In this document: positions 54,365 to 63,610 of the stretch, piece after piece
Position numbering within the stretch: the first letter of the stretch is position 1
How the letters are laid out: each line of letters starts with the position of its first letter
From: Stieleria sedimenti
Lineage (GTDB): Bacteria; Planctomycetota; Planctomycetia; Pirellulales; Pirellulaceae
Assembly (NCBI RefSeq): GCF_025060895.1
Contig: NZ_JANZKV010000042.1
Coordinates: 62,001-126,000, forward strand
Direction of reading: 5' to 3'
Length of the DNA stretch: 64,000 nucleotides
Translations under genes and position numbers: made by a program
The notes under the pieces: model-generated
Told to the model about the DNA's origin: nothing
The model's database searches: none
What the model saw: the letters and a program-made list of their open reading frames with translations, nothing else

Positions 54365-55229
54365 ATGACCAGTAACGAAACGAACACACTATTGCCAACG
54401 GTCGCCTATTTCTCAATGGAGATTGCACTTGGTCCCGCGATGCCGACCTACAGTGGCGGATTGGGGGTTCTTGCTGGGGACACGTTGTGGGCGGCAGCCG
54501 ATACCGCCCGACGAAGTCTGGCAGGCTCACCGAACCGCAAAGCTGCGATTGATCGACGATATCAATTTGACTCAAAATACCTTGTTTGATCCGCTGACGT
54601 TTACGATTGGATTCGCAAGACGCGCGACGGCGTATAAGCGAGCGAACCTATTGATCAGCGATCCGGAGCGATTTCAACGCATTGCTGAAAAGCATGGACC
54701 AATCCAGATCGTATTCGCTGGCAAGGCACACCCTCATGATGTCGAGGGAAAGCGTCTGATTCAACAGATCGTGCGAGCGAAGAATCACCTGCACCCCGCA
54801 GTCAAGCTCGTCTATCTGGAAAACTACGACTGGGAGCTTGCTCGACTGATCGTTGCTGGTGTTGACGTTTGGCTGAACACTCCACAGCCGCCGCTAGAAG
54901 CATCCGGAACCAGCGGGATGAAAGCGGCGATCAACGGCGTTCCGAGCCTGAGCATTTTGGATGGATGGTGGATCGAAGGTTGTGTCGAAGGAACGACTGG
55001 CTGGGCGTTTGGGAATGCTACATCAGCGAATCCTGCGAATGTCGACCGCTGCAAGGATGACACAGACGCGTTATACGACCAACTTGAACAAGTGATTGTT
55101 CCGCTGTATTACCAGAAGCCCGACCAATGGCTGCGAACCATGTTGCACGCGATTGCGTTGAACGGGTCATATTTCAACACCGAGAGGATGGTGCAGCAGT
55201 ACGTCGTGAAGGCTTACTACGAAGCCTAA
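54365..55229 (+). pseudogene. Alpha-glucan phosphorylase, internally deleted and frameshifted
   Basis: The start of a GT35 phosphorylase is present ([34 protein letters not shown]). The reading frame then shifts near 54506 to '[20 protein letters not shown]', and the normal C-terminal half follows ('QIVFAGKAHPHD', '[20 protein letters not shown]', 'GYSSFNTER'-like end). About half the usual protein is missing between. Both halves are clearly GT35, but the loss removes part of the substrate and PLP region and shifts the frame, so the gene is not expected to work. It sits upstream of the CBM48 and glgX genes, so it was probably part of a glycogen operon. Confidence 0.85.
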
Positions 55230-55314
55230 ATGACATTGGTGAATGAAGAAAGTCGGAGCGATGAGCATCTAAAGGACAACCATTCACCTTCACCGAAGAT
55301 TAGAGGAGATTCTG

Positions 55315-55611
55315 ATGTCGAAATCCAAAACCGATGGCAACGAAACCCAGTTCACCTGTCACGCTCCCGATGCCAAAGAAGTCTTCCTGGCGGGCACGTT
55401 CAACGAATGGAAGTGCGATGCAACGCCGATGTCCAAGGACGGTGCCGGAAAATGGACGGCGAAGCTGGAGCTTCCGGCTGGCCGATACGAATTCAAATTC
55501 GTTGTCGATGGCCAGTGGTGCTGCGAAACGAATTGTCACGCCGAAGGCGAATGCCCGCAGTGTGTCCCAAACGACATGGGCACCATGAATCGCGTCTGCG
55601 AAGTGCAATAA
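55315..55611 (+). CDS. CBM48-like glycogen-binding mini-protein with Cys-rich end
   Basis: 98 residues, GAGGAG six bases before the ATG. It is a single AMPK/CBM48-type carbohydrate-binding fold: 'QFTCHAPDAKEVFLAGTFNE' (residues 12-31) and 'GRYEFKFVVDGQWCCET'. A Cys-rich extension (CHAEGECPQC, then CEVQ) follows and is not part of the usual domain. It lies between the phosphorylase remnant and glgX, so binding glycogen is likely. The Cys may bind a metal or act as a redox switch; that is inferred. Confidence 0.8.
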   Translation: MSKSKTDGNETQFTCHAPDAKEVFLAGTFNEWKCDATPMSKDGAGKWTAKLELPAGRYEFKFVVDGQWCCETNCHAEGECPQCVPNDMGTMNRVCEVQ

Positions 55612-55625
55612 TTTGGGAGCCAGTC

Positions 55626-56231
55626 ATGAGTCAGGAACCGTCACAACCGACCGGCGTGAAGACGTGGATATTAGCGGCCTTGGTCTTTGGAGCCATCTCT
55701 GTCTTCGCTGTTTCGGATGTGATGTCTCAGGAAAACCCTCAAAACGAACAATCGCACAACGAACACGCGGCCACCGATATCGACGCTCGCTACTTCCAGA
55801 AGAATCTGGAGCTGGCCAAACACGATCTGCAAACCGCGTTGGCCGCCAATCGACGAATTCCCAACTTGAATTCGAAGCTATTGCTGCTGCGGCTTGAAAA
55901 CCAAGTTGCCTACGCGACGAAGTTGGTTGAGCAGGTCGGGAAACATGCGGATCACGACCTGCACAAAAGTCATCTACAATCGGTAAAGAATGACGCGATT
56001 CTCGCGGAGAAACAGCTTGCTTGGGCAAGCAAAGCATCTGGAAATCTTCGCGACGACCAGATGAAGCGAATAGAGCTTGCCGCGCAGCTCGCACGACTAG
56101 CGCTGGAGCGAGCCGAGCAGCCAGGAATCACCGCCGACCCGATGCAACATTTGCAGTGGCAGATCGACCGGTTGCGATCGGAACTGCTGAGCCTGCAGGT
56201 CGAGTTTGAACGCACGCGATCAGGGCACTAG
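55626..56231 (+). CDS. Membrane-anchored coiled-coil protein
   Basis: ATG at 55626 (201 residues), GGGAG seven bases upstream. One N-terminal helix (about 13-32) is followed by a helical body with coiled-coil heptads ('NLELAKHDLQTALAANRRIP', 'IELAAQLARLALERAEQ', 'DRLRSELLSLQVEFER') and several His. The family is not recognised. It ends 14 bases before glgX and starts 14 bases after the CBM48 gene, so it is in the same operon. Confidence 0.65.
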   Translation: MSQEPSQPTGVKTWILAALVFGAISVFAVSDVMSQENPQNEQSHNEHAATDIDARYFQKNLELAKHDLQTALAANRRIPNLNSKLLLLRLENQVAYATKLVEQVGKHADHDLHKSHLQSVKNDAILAEKQLAWASKASGNLRDDQMKRIELAAQLARLALERAEQPGITADPMQHLQWQIDRLRSELLSLQVEFERTRSGH

Positions 56232-56245
56232 AACCGGATAGCTCA

Positions 56246-58405
56246 ATGATTCAAAAGACGATTCAATCCCACTGTCGTCACTGCGGCACCGATGTGAGAT
56301 CGGTGACGCAGCATCGGCCAACGCTCGGACCAAATTGGGAGCGGGCCGACGGCACGCCGCGACCGCTGGGTGTCACTTGGCTGGAACACGAACAGTCCTA
56401 CAACTTTGCACTCCACGGGGGGAACGCTCGCAGCGTAACGTTGCTGATGTACCTCAAGGATGAACTGCGAGTTCCGTGGCACTCCGTGGCGCTTGATCCA
56501 CTGAGAAACAAGTCGGGACCGATTTGGCATTGTCGAGTTCCCATCGCCGAAGCCGGTGACTCGGAATACTACGCTTACCAAGTTGACGGGCCGGTCGAGG
56601 GTGCCGCTTTGCCTTGGCACGCTTTCGACCCTGAGAAAGTCTTGCTCGATCCGTATTCGCGAAGCATCTATTTTCCCGATTGCTTCAATCGCGAGGCAGC
56701 ACGCTCGCCCGGCTCCAACGCGGGCCGCGTTCCGCTGGGGCGTTTGGACGTTTGCAGATGTCCGTTTGACTGGGGCGATGAACAGCGAATCCGCCATGGT
56801 TCCGATTTTGTCATCTACGAAATGCACGTTCGTGGCTTCACGCGGCATCCCTCTTCAAATGTCGAGGCCAGTAATCGGGGGACATTCGCTGGTGTCGTGG
56901 AGAAAATCCCGTACCTGAAGGAGCTCGGCGTTACCGCAGTTGAATTGATGCCCGTCTTCCAATTCGACCCGGAAGACAATAACTACTGGGGCTACATGCC
57001 CTTGAACTTTTTCTCGCCCCACCACGCCTATTCTGCTCATCAGTCGTCTTGCGAGCAACACAGCCAATTTCGCGAAATGGTTCGTGAACTGCATGCAGCC
57101 GGTATCGAAGTCATTTTGGATGTCGTCTACAACCACACGTGCGAAGGCGATCATCACGGACCGACCTGCTGCTACCGGGGAATTGACAACGACGTCTACT
57201 ACGTTGCGTCGGATGATCCGGCCTCGCCCTACGCAAACTTCAGCGGAACCGGCAACACACTTGATACGGCGCATCCGACCGTTCGCTCACGCATCGTCGA
57301 TAGCCTGCGATATTGGGCCAAGGAAATGCACGTCGATGGTTTCCGGTTTGATCTTGCATCGGTCTTTTCGCGAGACTCGGAAGGAAACGTCAATCTGCAA
57401 CAGCCACCCTTGTCTGACCAAATCGCCAGTGATCCCGACTTGGCCAACGTCCGACTGATTGCCGAACCATGGGACGCCGCCGGACTCTATCAGCTTGGTA
57501 GCTCTTTTCCTGGGCAAACCTGGATGCAGTGGAACAGCCGCTATCGCGATACTTTGCAACGGTTCGTTCGTGGTGACGCTGGCACGGTGCCGGACCTGAT
57601 GACACGACTGTACGGAAGCAGCGACCTGTTTCCCGATCATCCATCGCAGTCATTCCGGCCTTTTCAAAGTATCAATTTCATTGCGTCCCATGATGGCTCC
57701 ACAATCTACGATCTCGTTTCGTACAACGAAAAGCATAATGAGGCCAATGGTGAAGACAATCGAGACGGCCCGACGGAGTTCCGTTGCAACAACGGCTGGG
57801 AAGGCGATACAGAAGCACCGCAAGAAGTGCTCGACCTACGCAAACGCCAAGTCAAGAACTTCTGCTGTCTGTTAATGCTTTCCGCCGGAACGCCGATGTT
57901 CCGTATGGGTGACGAATTCATGCAAACCCAGGGCGGCAACAACAATCCGTACAACCAAGACAACGAAACAAGTTGGCTCGATTGGAGTCGACTCGAAGCA
58001 AACCAAGAAGTGTTTCGCTTCTTCAAGAAGATGATCGCGTTTCGCAAAACGCATCCAACAATTGGAAGTTCCACTTTTTGGCGTGACGATATTCGTTGGT
58101 TCGGTGCCGAATCGCCTGAAGTGGATATGTCCTCCGAGTCGCAGACTCTGGCCTATCACCTCTCCGGCCGGTCAGCGAGCGAAGCCGATCTGTACGTGAT
58201 GGTTAACGCATCGACTCGTCAACGCGTTTTTGACCTTCACGCCGACAGTTCAAACATCTGGATGCGGGCAATCGACACTTCGCTTTCCAGTCCGCTCGAT
58301 AATGCTGGTCGGGAATCGCAAGTCGCGATCGAAAACAGCCGCTACCACGTAAACCCTCGTAGCGTCGTCGTGCTGACACGCAGCAGCGGTACATCCACCT
58401 CCTAA
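56246..58405 (+). CDS. glgX: Glycogen debranching enzyme (isoamylase type)
   Basis: 719 residues. N-terminal CBM48/isoamylase domain, then a GH13 barrel with catalytic residues D369 (VDGFRFDLAS), E407 (LIAEPWD) and D483 (SHDGST), and 'LDVVYNHTCEGD'. The enzyme removes alpha-1,6 branches from limit-digested glycogen. The N-terminus has an extra HCRHCGTD stretch (C-x-x-C) absent from usual GlgX. It follows the CBM48 and coiled-coil genes by short gaps, with the phosphorylase remnant upstream, so the operon would have degraded glycogen. Confidence 0.92.
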   Translation: MIQKTIQSHCRHCGTDVRSVTQHRPTLGPNWERADGTPRPLGVTWLEHEQSYNFALHGGNARSVTLLMYLKDELRVPWHSVALDPLRNKSGPIWHCRVPIAEAGDSEYYAYQVDGPVEGAALPWHAFDPEKVLLDPYSRSIYFPDCFNREAARSPGSNAGRVPLGRLDVCRCPFDWGDEQRIRHGSDFVIYEMHVRGFTRHPSSNVEASNRGTFAGVVEKIPYLKELGVTAVELMPVFQFDPEDNNYWGYMPLNFFSPHHAYSAHQSSCEQHSQFREMVRELHAAGIEVILDVVYNHTCEGDHHGPTCCYRGIDNDVYYVASDDPASPYANFSGTGNTLDTAHPTVRSRIVDSLRYWAKEMHVDGFRFDLASVFSRDSEGNVNLQQPPLSDQIASDPDLANVRLIAEPWDAAGLYQLGSSFPGQTWMQWNSRYRDTLQRFVRGDAGTVPDLMTRLYGSSDLFPDHPSQSFRPFQSINFIASHDGSTIYDLVSYNEKHNEANGEDNRDGPTEFRCNNGWEGDTEAPQEVLDLRKRQVKNFCCLLMLSAGTPMFRMGDEFMQTQGGNNNPYNQDNETSWLDWSRLEANQEVFRFFKKMIAFRKTHPTIGSSTFWRDDIRWFGAESPEVDMSSESQTLAYHLSGRSASEADLYVMVNASTRQRVFDLHADSSNIWMRAIDTSLSSPLDNAGRESQVAIENSRYHVNPRSVVVLTRSSGTSTS

Positions 58406-58427
58406 GTTTTCTCCGAAGGAATGACTG

Positions 58428-59348
58428 ATGAACACCATACGATCCATTACGTTCCTATTGACACTGACCACAACAACGAGCGTTTTCGCTCGCGAATGGT
58501 CCGACAAAACAGGGCAATACCAAGTCGACGCCGACCTGATCGGTTACAGCGACACGACCGTTGTCCTGAAACGAAAGCCCGATGACTTGGTCGCTGTCCC
58601 GATCGAGCAATTGTCAGACTCGGACCGCAAGTACCTCGAGACCCAAACGAAGGACACGATCACCGGCGGTGGCAGCGGCAATCAAGTCTGGGAATTGAAG
58701 TCTGGCCTGAAACTCCCCGGGCGAATCGTCGGCTTTGACAAGCACGGCGTCACCATTCAGCGTCGGCTAGGGAAGGTCTACGTCAACAACCAACGCTTCG
58801 ACAAGATGCCTGGCGTCTACCGCGCCATCATTCCCAAGCTGGTCGCGCATTTCACGTCCGAAGAAATTGACGGTGAAAGGGGACTCGAAGACTGGGCGCG
58901 CGATCAGCGAGGCAAACCACGAACCTTCGAGTGTGCGGGTGTGATGATCGAACTAGAGGACAGCAATCTGTACTGCGTCCCGTTCTTCCTCTTCACCGAC
59001 GAAACCTTCGCGATGCTCAAGCCGGGCTGGGAACGCTGGCTGGCGGCCAAGGAAGACTATGACGAAAAGGAGCAAGAGTCGTTCTTTCTACAAGCACAAA
59101 CACACGCGTACGAACAACAGCAAATGCGATTGCGGCAGATTCAGAAATTGCAGTTAAATCTACAAGCCTACGACGCCGGTCTCTTTGACCTGTGGGAGGT
59201 CACGATGTATCCACAGGCGGGAGGATATGGACGGCCACTAAGTGTCGTGGTCCCAGCAACCGACAGCCAGCAAGCCGCTGCAGTCGCCCATCAACAAAAT
59301 CCTCCCTACATCATCGGCCCCATGCGAATCGTCCGACGTCGAAACTGA
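58428..59348 (+). CDS. SHD1-domain exported protein
   Basis: 306 residues, AAGGA seven bases before the ATG, signal peptide cleaved near VFA-REWSD. The N-terminal domain 'REWSDKTGQYQVDADLIGYS' and 'KRKPDDLVAVPIEQLSDSDR' is the SLA1-homology domain 1 seen in many planctomycete exported proteins. A second strand-rich segment and a C-terminal Gln-rich helix follow ('HAYEQQQMRLRQIQKLQL'). Function unknown; SHD1 binds proteins or glycans in eukaryotes, but the bacterial role is not known. It follows glgX by 22 bases. Confidence 0.8.
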   Translation: MNTIRSITFLLTLTTTTSVFAREWSDKTGQYQVDADLIGYSDTTVVLKRKPDDLVAVPIEQLSDSDRKYLETQTKDTITGGGSGNQVWELKSGLKLPGRIVGFDKHGVTIQRRLGKVYVNNQRFDKMPGVYRAIIPKLVAHFTSEEIDGERGLEDWARDQRGKPRTFECAGVMIELEDSNLYCVPFFLFTDETFAMLKPGWERWLAAKEDYDEKEQESFFLQAQTHAYEQQQMRLRQIQKLQLNLQAYDAGLFDLWEVTMYPQAGGYGRPLSVVVPATDSQQAAAVAHQQNPPYIIGPMRIVRRRN

Positions 59349-59775
59349 ATCGTTAGCACGAAACTATTCGCGATAACCTAACTGCAACATCCGGCACCCG
59401 ACAGCGCGATCCACACATTGCCACGTCATCTAGTTCCACCGAAGTGGCAAGGCCCCACTCGTCAGCGACGATCGAAACGTCCACATCCAGCGCAGTTGGG
59501 AACGCGTCAGCCTTGGCATCAATCCTTCGATGCGCGATTCTTATGCGATGACTCGCTCGCTTCTGCTTGAGCGAAGATCGAACAGGCTGGCCGCGGAGCC
59601 GTCAATCTAGCCAGTTGAATTTGCGATGACTGCGAACTCTCCGGTGATCGCGCCCATCGGATTTGAACAAATCGATGTTGGCACGCCATCTGCGTAGTGC
59701 GTCAGTCGGGATGGCGATTTGCCGAAATATGCCACCATCGCCTCTAACAATTTTACAGCCAAAGGAATTAGTACC
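59349..59775. other. Gene-free stretch
   Basis: About 425 bases between the SHD1 and DUF305 genes. No frame of good composition was found; no hairpin terminator is obvious. An in-frame TTG extends the DUF305 frame back to 59719 but without a ribosome site. Confidence 0.4.
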
Positions 59776-60249
59776 GTGTCCAAATATCGCCTTTTTGGAG
59801 CCATGATCGCAACGTCCACCGCAGTCATGCTCTTGTTGATGTACCTGAACACTTACGCCATCGATCACGTCTATTGGAGCGAGACTCGCTTCTATATGGC
59901 GTTGGTGATGGGTTCGACCATGGCAATGATCATGCTGTCGTTCATGCTAGGGATGTACAAAGACACCAAGACCAATATCGCGATTGCTGTCACCAGCATC
60001 GTGGTATTCACTGGATCTTTGTACCTCGTCCGGAGCCAAGAAACGGTTCAAGACGTCGCTTGGATGAAGGCTATGATCCCTCACCACTCAATCGCGATCC
60101 TGACCAGTGAAAGGGCTGAGATCAGTGATCCAAGGGTCCGTGAATTAGCCGATGAGATCATTGAGGCGCAAAGAAAAGAAATTGCTCAGATGAAGGCGTT
60201 GATCGCGGATTTAGAGAATGAGCCTGAACGCCCGATCGCGTCACGGTAG
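59776..60249 (+). CDS. DUF305 membrane protein
   Basis: GTG at 59776 (157 residues). Three or so membrane helices at the N-terminus, then a DUF305 domain whose core 'DVAWMKAMIPHHSIAILTSE' holds the conserved M-x-x-H-H, and 'VRELADEIIEAQRKEIAQMK' closes it. DUF305 proteins often lie beside copper and other metal genes and are thought to bind metals through the HH motif. It lies upstream of the DUF326 copper-storage-like gene. Confidence 0.82.
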   Translation: MSKYRLFGAMIATSTAVMLLLMYLNTYAIDHVYWSETRFYMALVMGSTMAMIMLSFMLGMYKDTKTNIAIAVTSIVVFTGSLYLVRSQETVQDVAWMKAMIPHHSIAILTSERAEISDPRVRELADEIIEAQRKEIAQMKALIADLENEPERPIASR

Positions 60250-60582
60250 AACGGCTTGACGAATTGGGTAGGTTGCGAAAGTTGCCGAGCTGAAAAAGGC
60301 AGGACACAAGCACGATCACGGCGAGCATGCCAACTCCGGGAACTGCACGAGACCGCTGTGACGAAGGCCTTTGGCTCTTAAGACTGTTGCGCGCCGTTCG
60401 GATGCTGTGGAACTCAATCGGCCGACGTGACGGCTCATCCACCGGTTTGAGCTACAAGTAATCGAGAACGCACGGTTTTCCCTGTTTTGTTTCACTTTGG
60501 AACAGCACTTGCCCAACGTAATCGCAGTCAAAGCGGTCGAGTGATCGCATATGAGAAAATCAATTAATCACGGGAGTAGACG
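60250..60582. other. Gene-free stretch with a short His-rich remnant
   Basis: About 330 bases. In one frame 60269-60361 reads VAKVAELKKAGHKHDHGEHA then a stop, with an in-frame stop just before it, so it looks like the leftover of a His-rich gene end. No intact gene is seen. Confidence 0.35.
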
Positions 60583-60906
60583 ATGAGCCAATTCAAGAGT
60601 TGTATCGACGCGTGTCAGCAGTGTGTGGTCGCTTGCACCGAATGCCTCGAAGCCATGGGCGGAAAGAAGAGTGGCAACGACTGCCCAAGCTGCTGTGCTC
60701 AGTGCATCGACATCTGCGAAGCCTGTGTGAAGGCGATGGCGCGAGATAGCAAGTACGCCAGCCAGATCTGCCAGTTGTGTGCCGAAATTTGCAATTGGTG
60801 TGCCGACCAATGTGGGCAGCACGACCACGATCACTGCAAGCGTTGTGCGGAAGCTTGTCGAAAATGTGTCAAAGAATGCGAAAGCATGGCAGCAAGTGCT
60901 GCTTAA
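60583..60906 (+). CDS. DUF326/four-helix copper-storage-like protein
   Basis: 107 residues with about 20 Cys in regular C-x-x-C and C-x-x-x-C patterns on predicted helices ('CIDACQQCVVACTECLEAM', 'CPSCCAQCIDICEACVKAM', 'CQLCAEICNWCADQC', 'CKRCAEACRKCVKEC'). This is the four-helix-bundle Cys-rich family of which Csp copper storage proteins are characterised members. No signal peptide, so it is cytosolic. GGGAG precedes the ATG. It would store Cu(I) within its bundle; binding capacity is not testable here. Confidence 0.88.
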   Translation: MSQFKSCIDACQQCVVACTECLEAMGGKKSGNDCPSCCAQCIDICEACVKAMARDSKYASQICQLCAEICNWCADQCGQHDHDHCKRCAEACRKCVKECESMAASAA

Positions 60907-60931
60907 AATCATTGTGCAGTAATGAGTAAAG

Positions 60932-60971
60932 ATCGCCTCCCGTATAGCCTATGCGTGTTACGGGAGGCGAT
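60932..60971. terminator. Strong hairpin between convergent genes
   Basis: ATCGCCTCCCGTA and TACGGGAGGCGAT form a perfect 13-base stem with a 14-base loop between the DUF326 stop and the leftward remnant gene. No T-run; it may stop transcription from both sides. Confidence 0.6.
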
Positions 60972-61009
60972 GACGCTCGCTAGGGGTCGAGCGCCTCGAT
61001 CCAACCGTT

Positions 61010-62046
61010 TCACTCATTGGCACAGTTTCGCCTAACCAGCATACTCTGCCAGGGAGTGTGGCCTGCGATGCGTCGCCCCGTATTAGCAACGACGATCGCA
61101 CCCGTACGATGGCGATAGCGGTTCGATGTCGTTCCCGTCATCCCAACGCGGCGGACATTCCGAAAACATGTTTGTTGCAGCTCTTGGCGTCCGATCGTAA
61201 TCTGCTGTACCGAGAAATCAGCGCCAATCAATTGGTGAGCTATCACATGCGGATTGTGACCACTGCCGGCGTGGTGTCGAAGTATGATCGTGCCTCCGGG
61301 CACGATCACGCGAATCATCTCGAGGACGGCTGCTCGTCGCATAGGTGCTCGCTCCATGATGATCTGCTGAACGCTACGATCGGGCAACGGTATGCATTCG
61401 GCACGCCCAAGGATGTGACGCGGGATGGCAACGCCCTTGTCAGGCCCGAGCGTTTTCAACGATCGCGGATTAAGGTTCCAAGCAATCTCGTAGCGCCCTT
61501 CTCCGCCAATGTCCAACAGTTCGATCTGGATGTGCATTTGGAATGTGGCATAGCCGATCCAACGTCGGCCCGTGCTCACCGGCGTGGTGTCGTTGAGAGG
61601 TGGTGTTCCGCGACCGGCGATGAAAAAGACGATGATCGCCCACAGCATCAGGCCCGGCCATACAAAGATCGCTAGCAAGAATAACGACCAAGTGGCGACG
61701 CTGCTGATCGTTTTCCCAATACGATGACCGAACAGCGGGCGGGCCATGTGACCGCCATCGAGTTGCCCGATCGGAAGCAGGTTGAGGGCAGTGACCAGCA
61801 AACCAAGCCAACGGGCGAATGCCAGCGGACTAAGCCTGAGCAAGTATCCGTGCTGAAGTTGCTCGCCGAGCACTGCTTTCGACAGCAACGCGAACAACAT
61901 CGAAGAACCGACCGAAGTTCCGTGCATCATCGAGTGACCAACTTCGGCTCCCTCCGATCCAGGCGGCATCACCTGCGTAGTTTGCAAGCCGATGAGCAAT
62001 GCTGGGATGTCGCTTGCGTTTTATCATTGTTGTCTTGCCGATCCAT
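61010..62046 (-). pseudogene. Site-2 protease (M50)/methyltransferase-like fusion, deleted N-terminal half
   Basis: The open frame (to 61999) holds the C-terminal half of an M50 membrane protease: 'GLLVTALNLLPIGQLDGGHM' with the L-D-G zinc-ligand motif, then membrane helices. Its second part is a SAM-methyltransferase-like fold ('LDIGGEGRYEIAWNLNP', 'AECIPLPDRSVQQIIMER', 'EMIRVIVPGGTIILRHH'). The N-terminal HExxH zinc site is absent. In the same strand an in-frame stop (62021-62023) precedes the open part, while another frame starts at an ATG at 62046 behind GAGGGG (MDRQDNNDKTQ), so the gene start is kept and the middle is lost with a frameshift. This looks like internal deletion, as in the 54365 gene. 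Confidence 0.6.
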
Positions 62047-62097
62047 TTGTTGGTTTCCCCTCATTTCGTTGTCCTGTGTTCTAGTGGACCAATTCAA

Positions 62098-63453
62098 TCA
62101 CGCTGATGCTTCCGCGTGTTTCGAGTGGGCGTCTTCGTCATCGTCATGGTCTTCGTCGTTCCAAGTGAGGAACAAACGTTCGCCCGCGAAGATGAATGCC
62201 ATTGAGCCCAAAGCGACCCCGATGACGAGCATGTCGCTGCTCGCCTTCATCCAAACGAACGCCCCCAAGATTACTGAGTCCAACGCCAATGCCGTGATTG
62301 GCACCCAGCGATTCGCGTTGACCTTTTCTCGGACGTGCCTCAAGACGCCCCAATGCACGGCCATGTCCATCACGAGATAGAAGATCGCTCCGAGTGACGC
62401 GATCCGCGACAGATCGAACAGAATCGTCAACGTGATTGCGAAAACCACGGTGTAGACGAGTGTGTGTTTTTGAATGTCGCCGGGCATTCCGAAGTGCTTG
62501 TGCGGCACGAGTTTCATTTCACTGAGCATGGCCAGCATCCTCGAAACGGCAAACGTGCTCGCAATCAGTCCGGAGATTGTCGCCACGATTGCAAGGCCAA
62601 CGGTGAAGTAAGTTCCCCACTGTCCGAACGCCGGTCGAGCGGCTTCGGCCAATGCGTAGTCACGGCTCTCGATGATTTTTGAGACAGAAAGGTTCCCCGC
62701 AACGGCGAAACCAACCAATAAATAGACGACCAAACAGACGGCGAGTGAAATGATAATCGACCGGCCAATGTTTCTCTTTGGGTCGACAATCTCTGAACCG
62801 CTGTTGGTGATCGTCGTGAAGCCTTTGTAGGCGAGAAGTGCTAAGGCTGTTGCGGAAAGAAATCCGCCCGCCGAGGACCGCTCCGTGACGCCGACGCTTT
62901 CAAACGTTAGCTCGGATACCCAGAGACCTGCTGCTGCAAAGATCAAGATTCCCGCGATCTTGATAACAGCAGTCACCGTCGAAAACGTGCCAATGAACTT
63001 GTTGCCAAGGATGTTGACGATGAACGCGGCGACGAGAAGCCCGACTCCCAAAGCGGGGACGAGCAATTGATTGTCTTTTGCATCAAAGAGTTGCAGCGTG
63101 TACGTTCCGAACGTGCGGGCCACTAAACTTTCGTTGATGACCATGGAGAAGTACATCAGCAGGGCCATGCCAGCGGTTACGGTTCCCTTGCCGTACGCTT
63201 TCATCAAGAACATGGCGATGCCGCCAGCGGACGGGTACTGCTCGGCCATCTTCACGTAGCTGTAAGCACTGAATCCGGCAACGACGGCGGCGGCCAAGAA
63301 CGCTAGCGGAAACAGACCGCCCGCCTGTTCGGCAACTTGTCCGGTGAGTGCAAAAATTCCCGCACCGATCATGACACCGGTCCCCATCGCAACGGAGCCG
63401 GTTAGCGAGAGGCTATTTTCTTCGTACCCACCCGATGATTCTGAATGATTCAT
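62098..63453 (-). CDS. APC family amino-acid permease
   Basis: 451 residues, about 12 membrane helices. APC signatures: 'SLTGSVAMGTGVMIGAGIFA' near the N-terminus and 'ALLAYKGFTTITNSGSEIVD' with a Gly-rich loop. The C-terminal tail is acidic and His-rich (DEDHDDDEDAHSKHAEASA), which is unlike usual permeases and may bind metal. The substrate is unknown. It reads toward the deleted protease gene. Confidence 0.85.
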   Translation of the reverse strand: MNHSESSGGYEENSLSLTGSVAMGTGVMIGAGIFALTGQVAEQAGGLFPLAFLAAAVVAGFSAYSYVKMAEQYPSAGGIAMFLMKAYGKGTVTAGMALLMYFSMVINESLVARTFGTYTLQLFDAKDNQLLVPALGVGLLVAAFIVNILGNKFIGTFSTVTAVIKIAGILIFAAAGLWVSELTFESVGVTERSSAGGFLSATALALLAYKGFTTITNSGSEIVDPKRNIGRSIIISLAVCLVVYLLVGFAVAGNLSVSKIIESRDYALAEAARPAFGQWGTYFTVGLAIVATISGLIASTFAVSRMLAMLSEMKLVPHKHFGMPGDIQKHTLVYTVVFAITLTILFDLSRIASLGAIFYLVMDMAVHWGVLRHVREKVNANRWVPITALALDSVILGAFVWMKASSDMLVIGVALGSMAFIFAGERLFLTWNDEDHDDDEDAHSKHAEASA

Positions 63454-63508
63454 CCCTTACCTAGTTCCCTGATTGGAAGATTCGCGTTGCAGTAGCTACT
63501 GCGTGTCC

Positions 63509-63610
63509 AAACGTCGGGCCAGTGGGAGACAAGGAGTCTGGGGAGCATGTTCATCCGGAACTCATCCTGTCTCCGTTATTCCCAGACTCATTCACTCTCG
63601 ACTCCCAACT
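63509..63610. repeat. Text-like intergenic repeat (GGGAGACAAGGAGTCTGGGGAG / GACTCCCAACTCCC)
   Basis: G-rich and C-rich degenerate units fill the space between the APC permease and the DUF5676 gene and run into the last codons of the latter (tail KGEGVGSRE). Confidence 0.55.
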
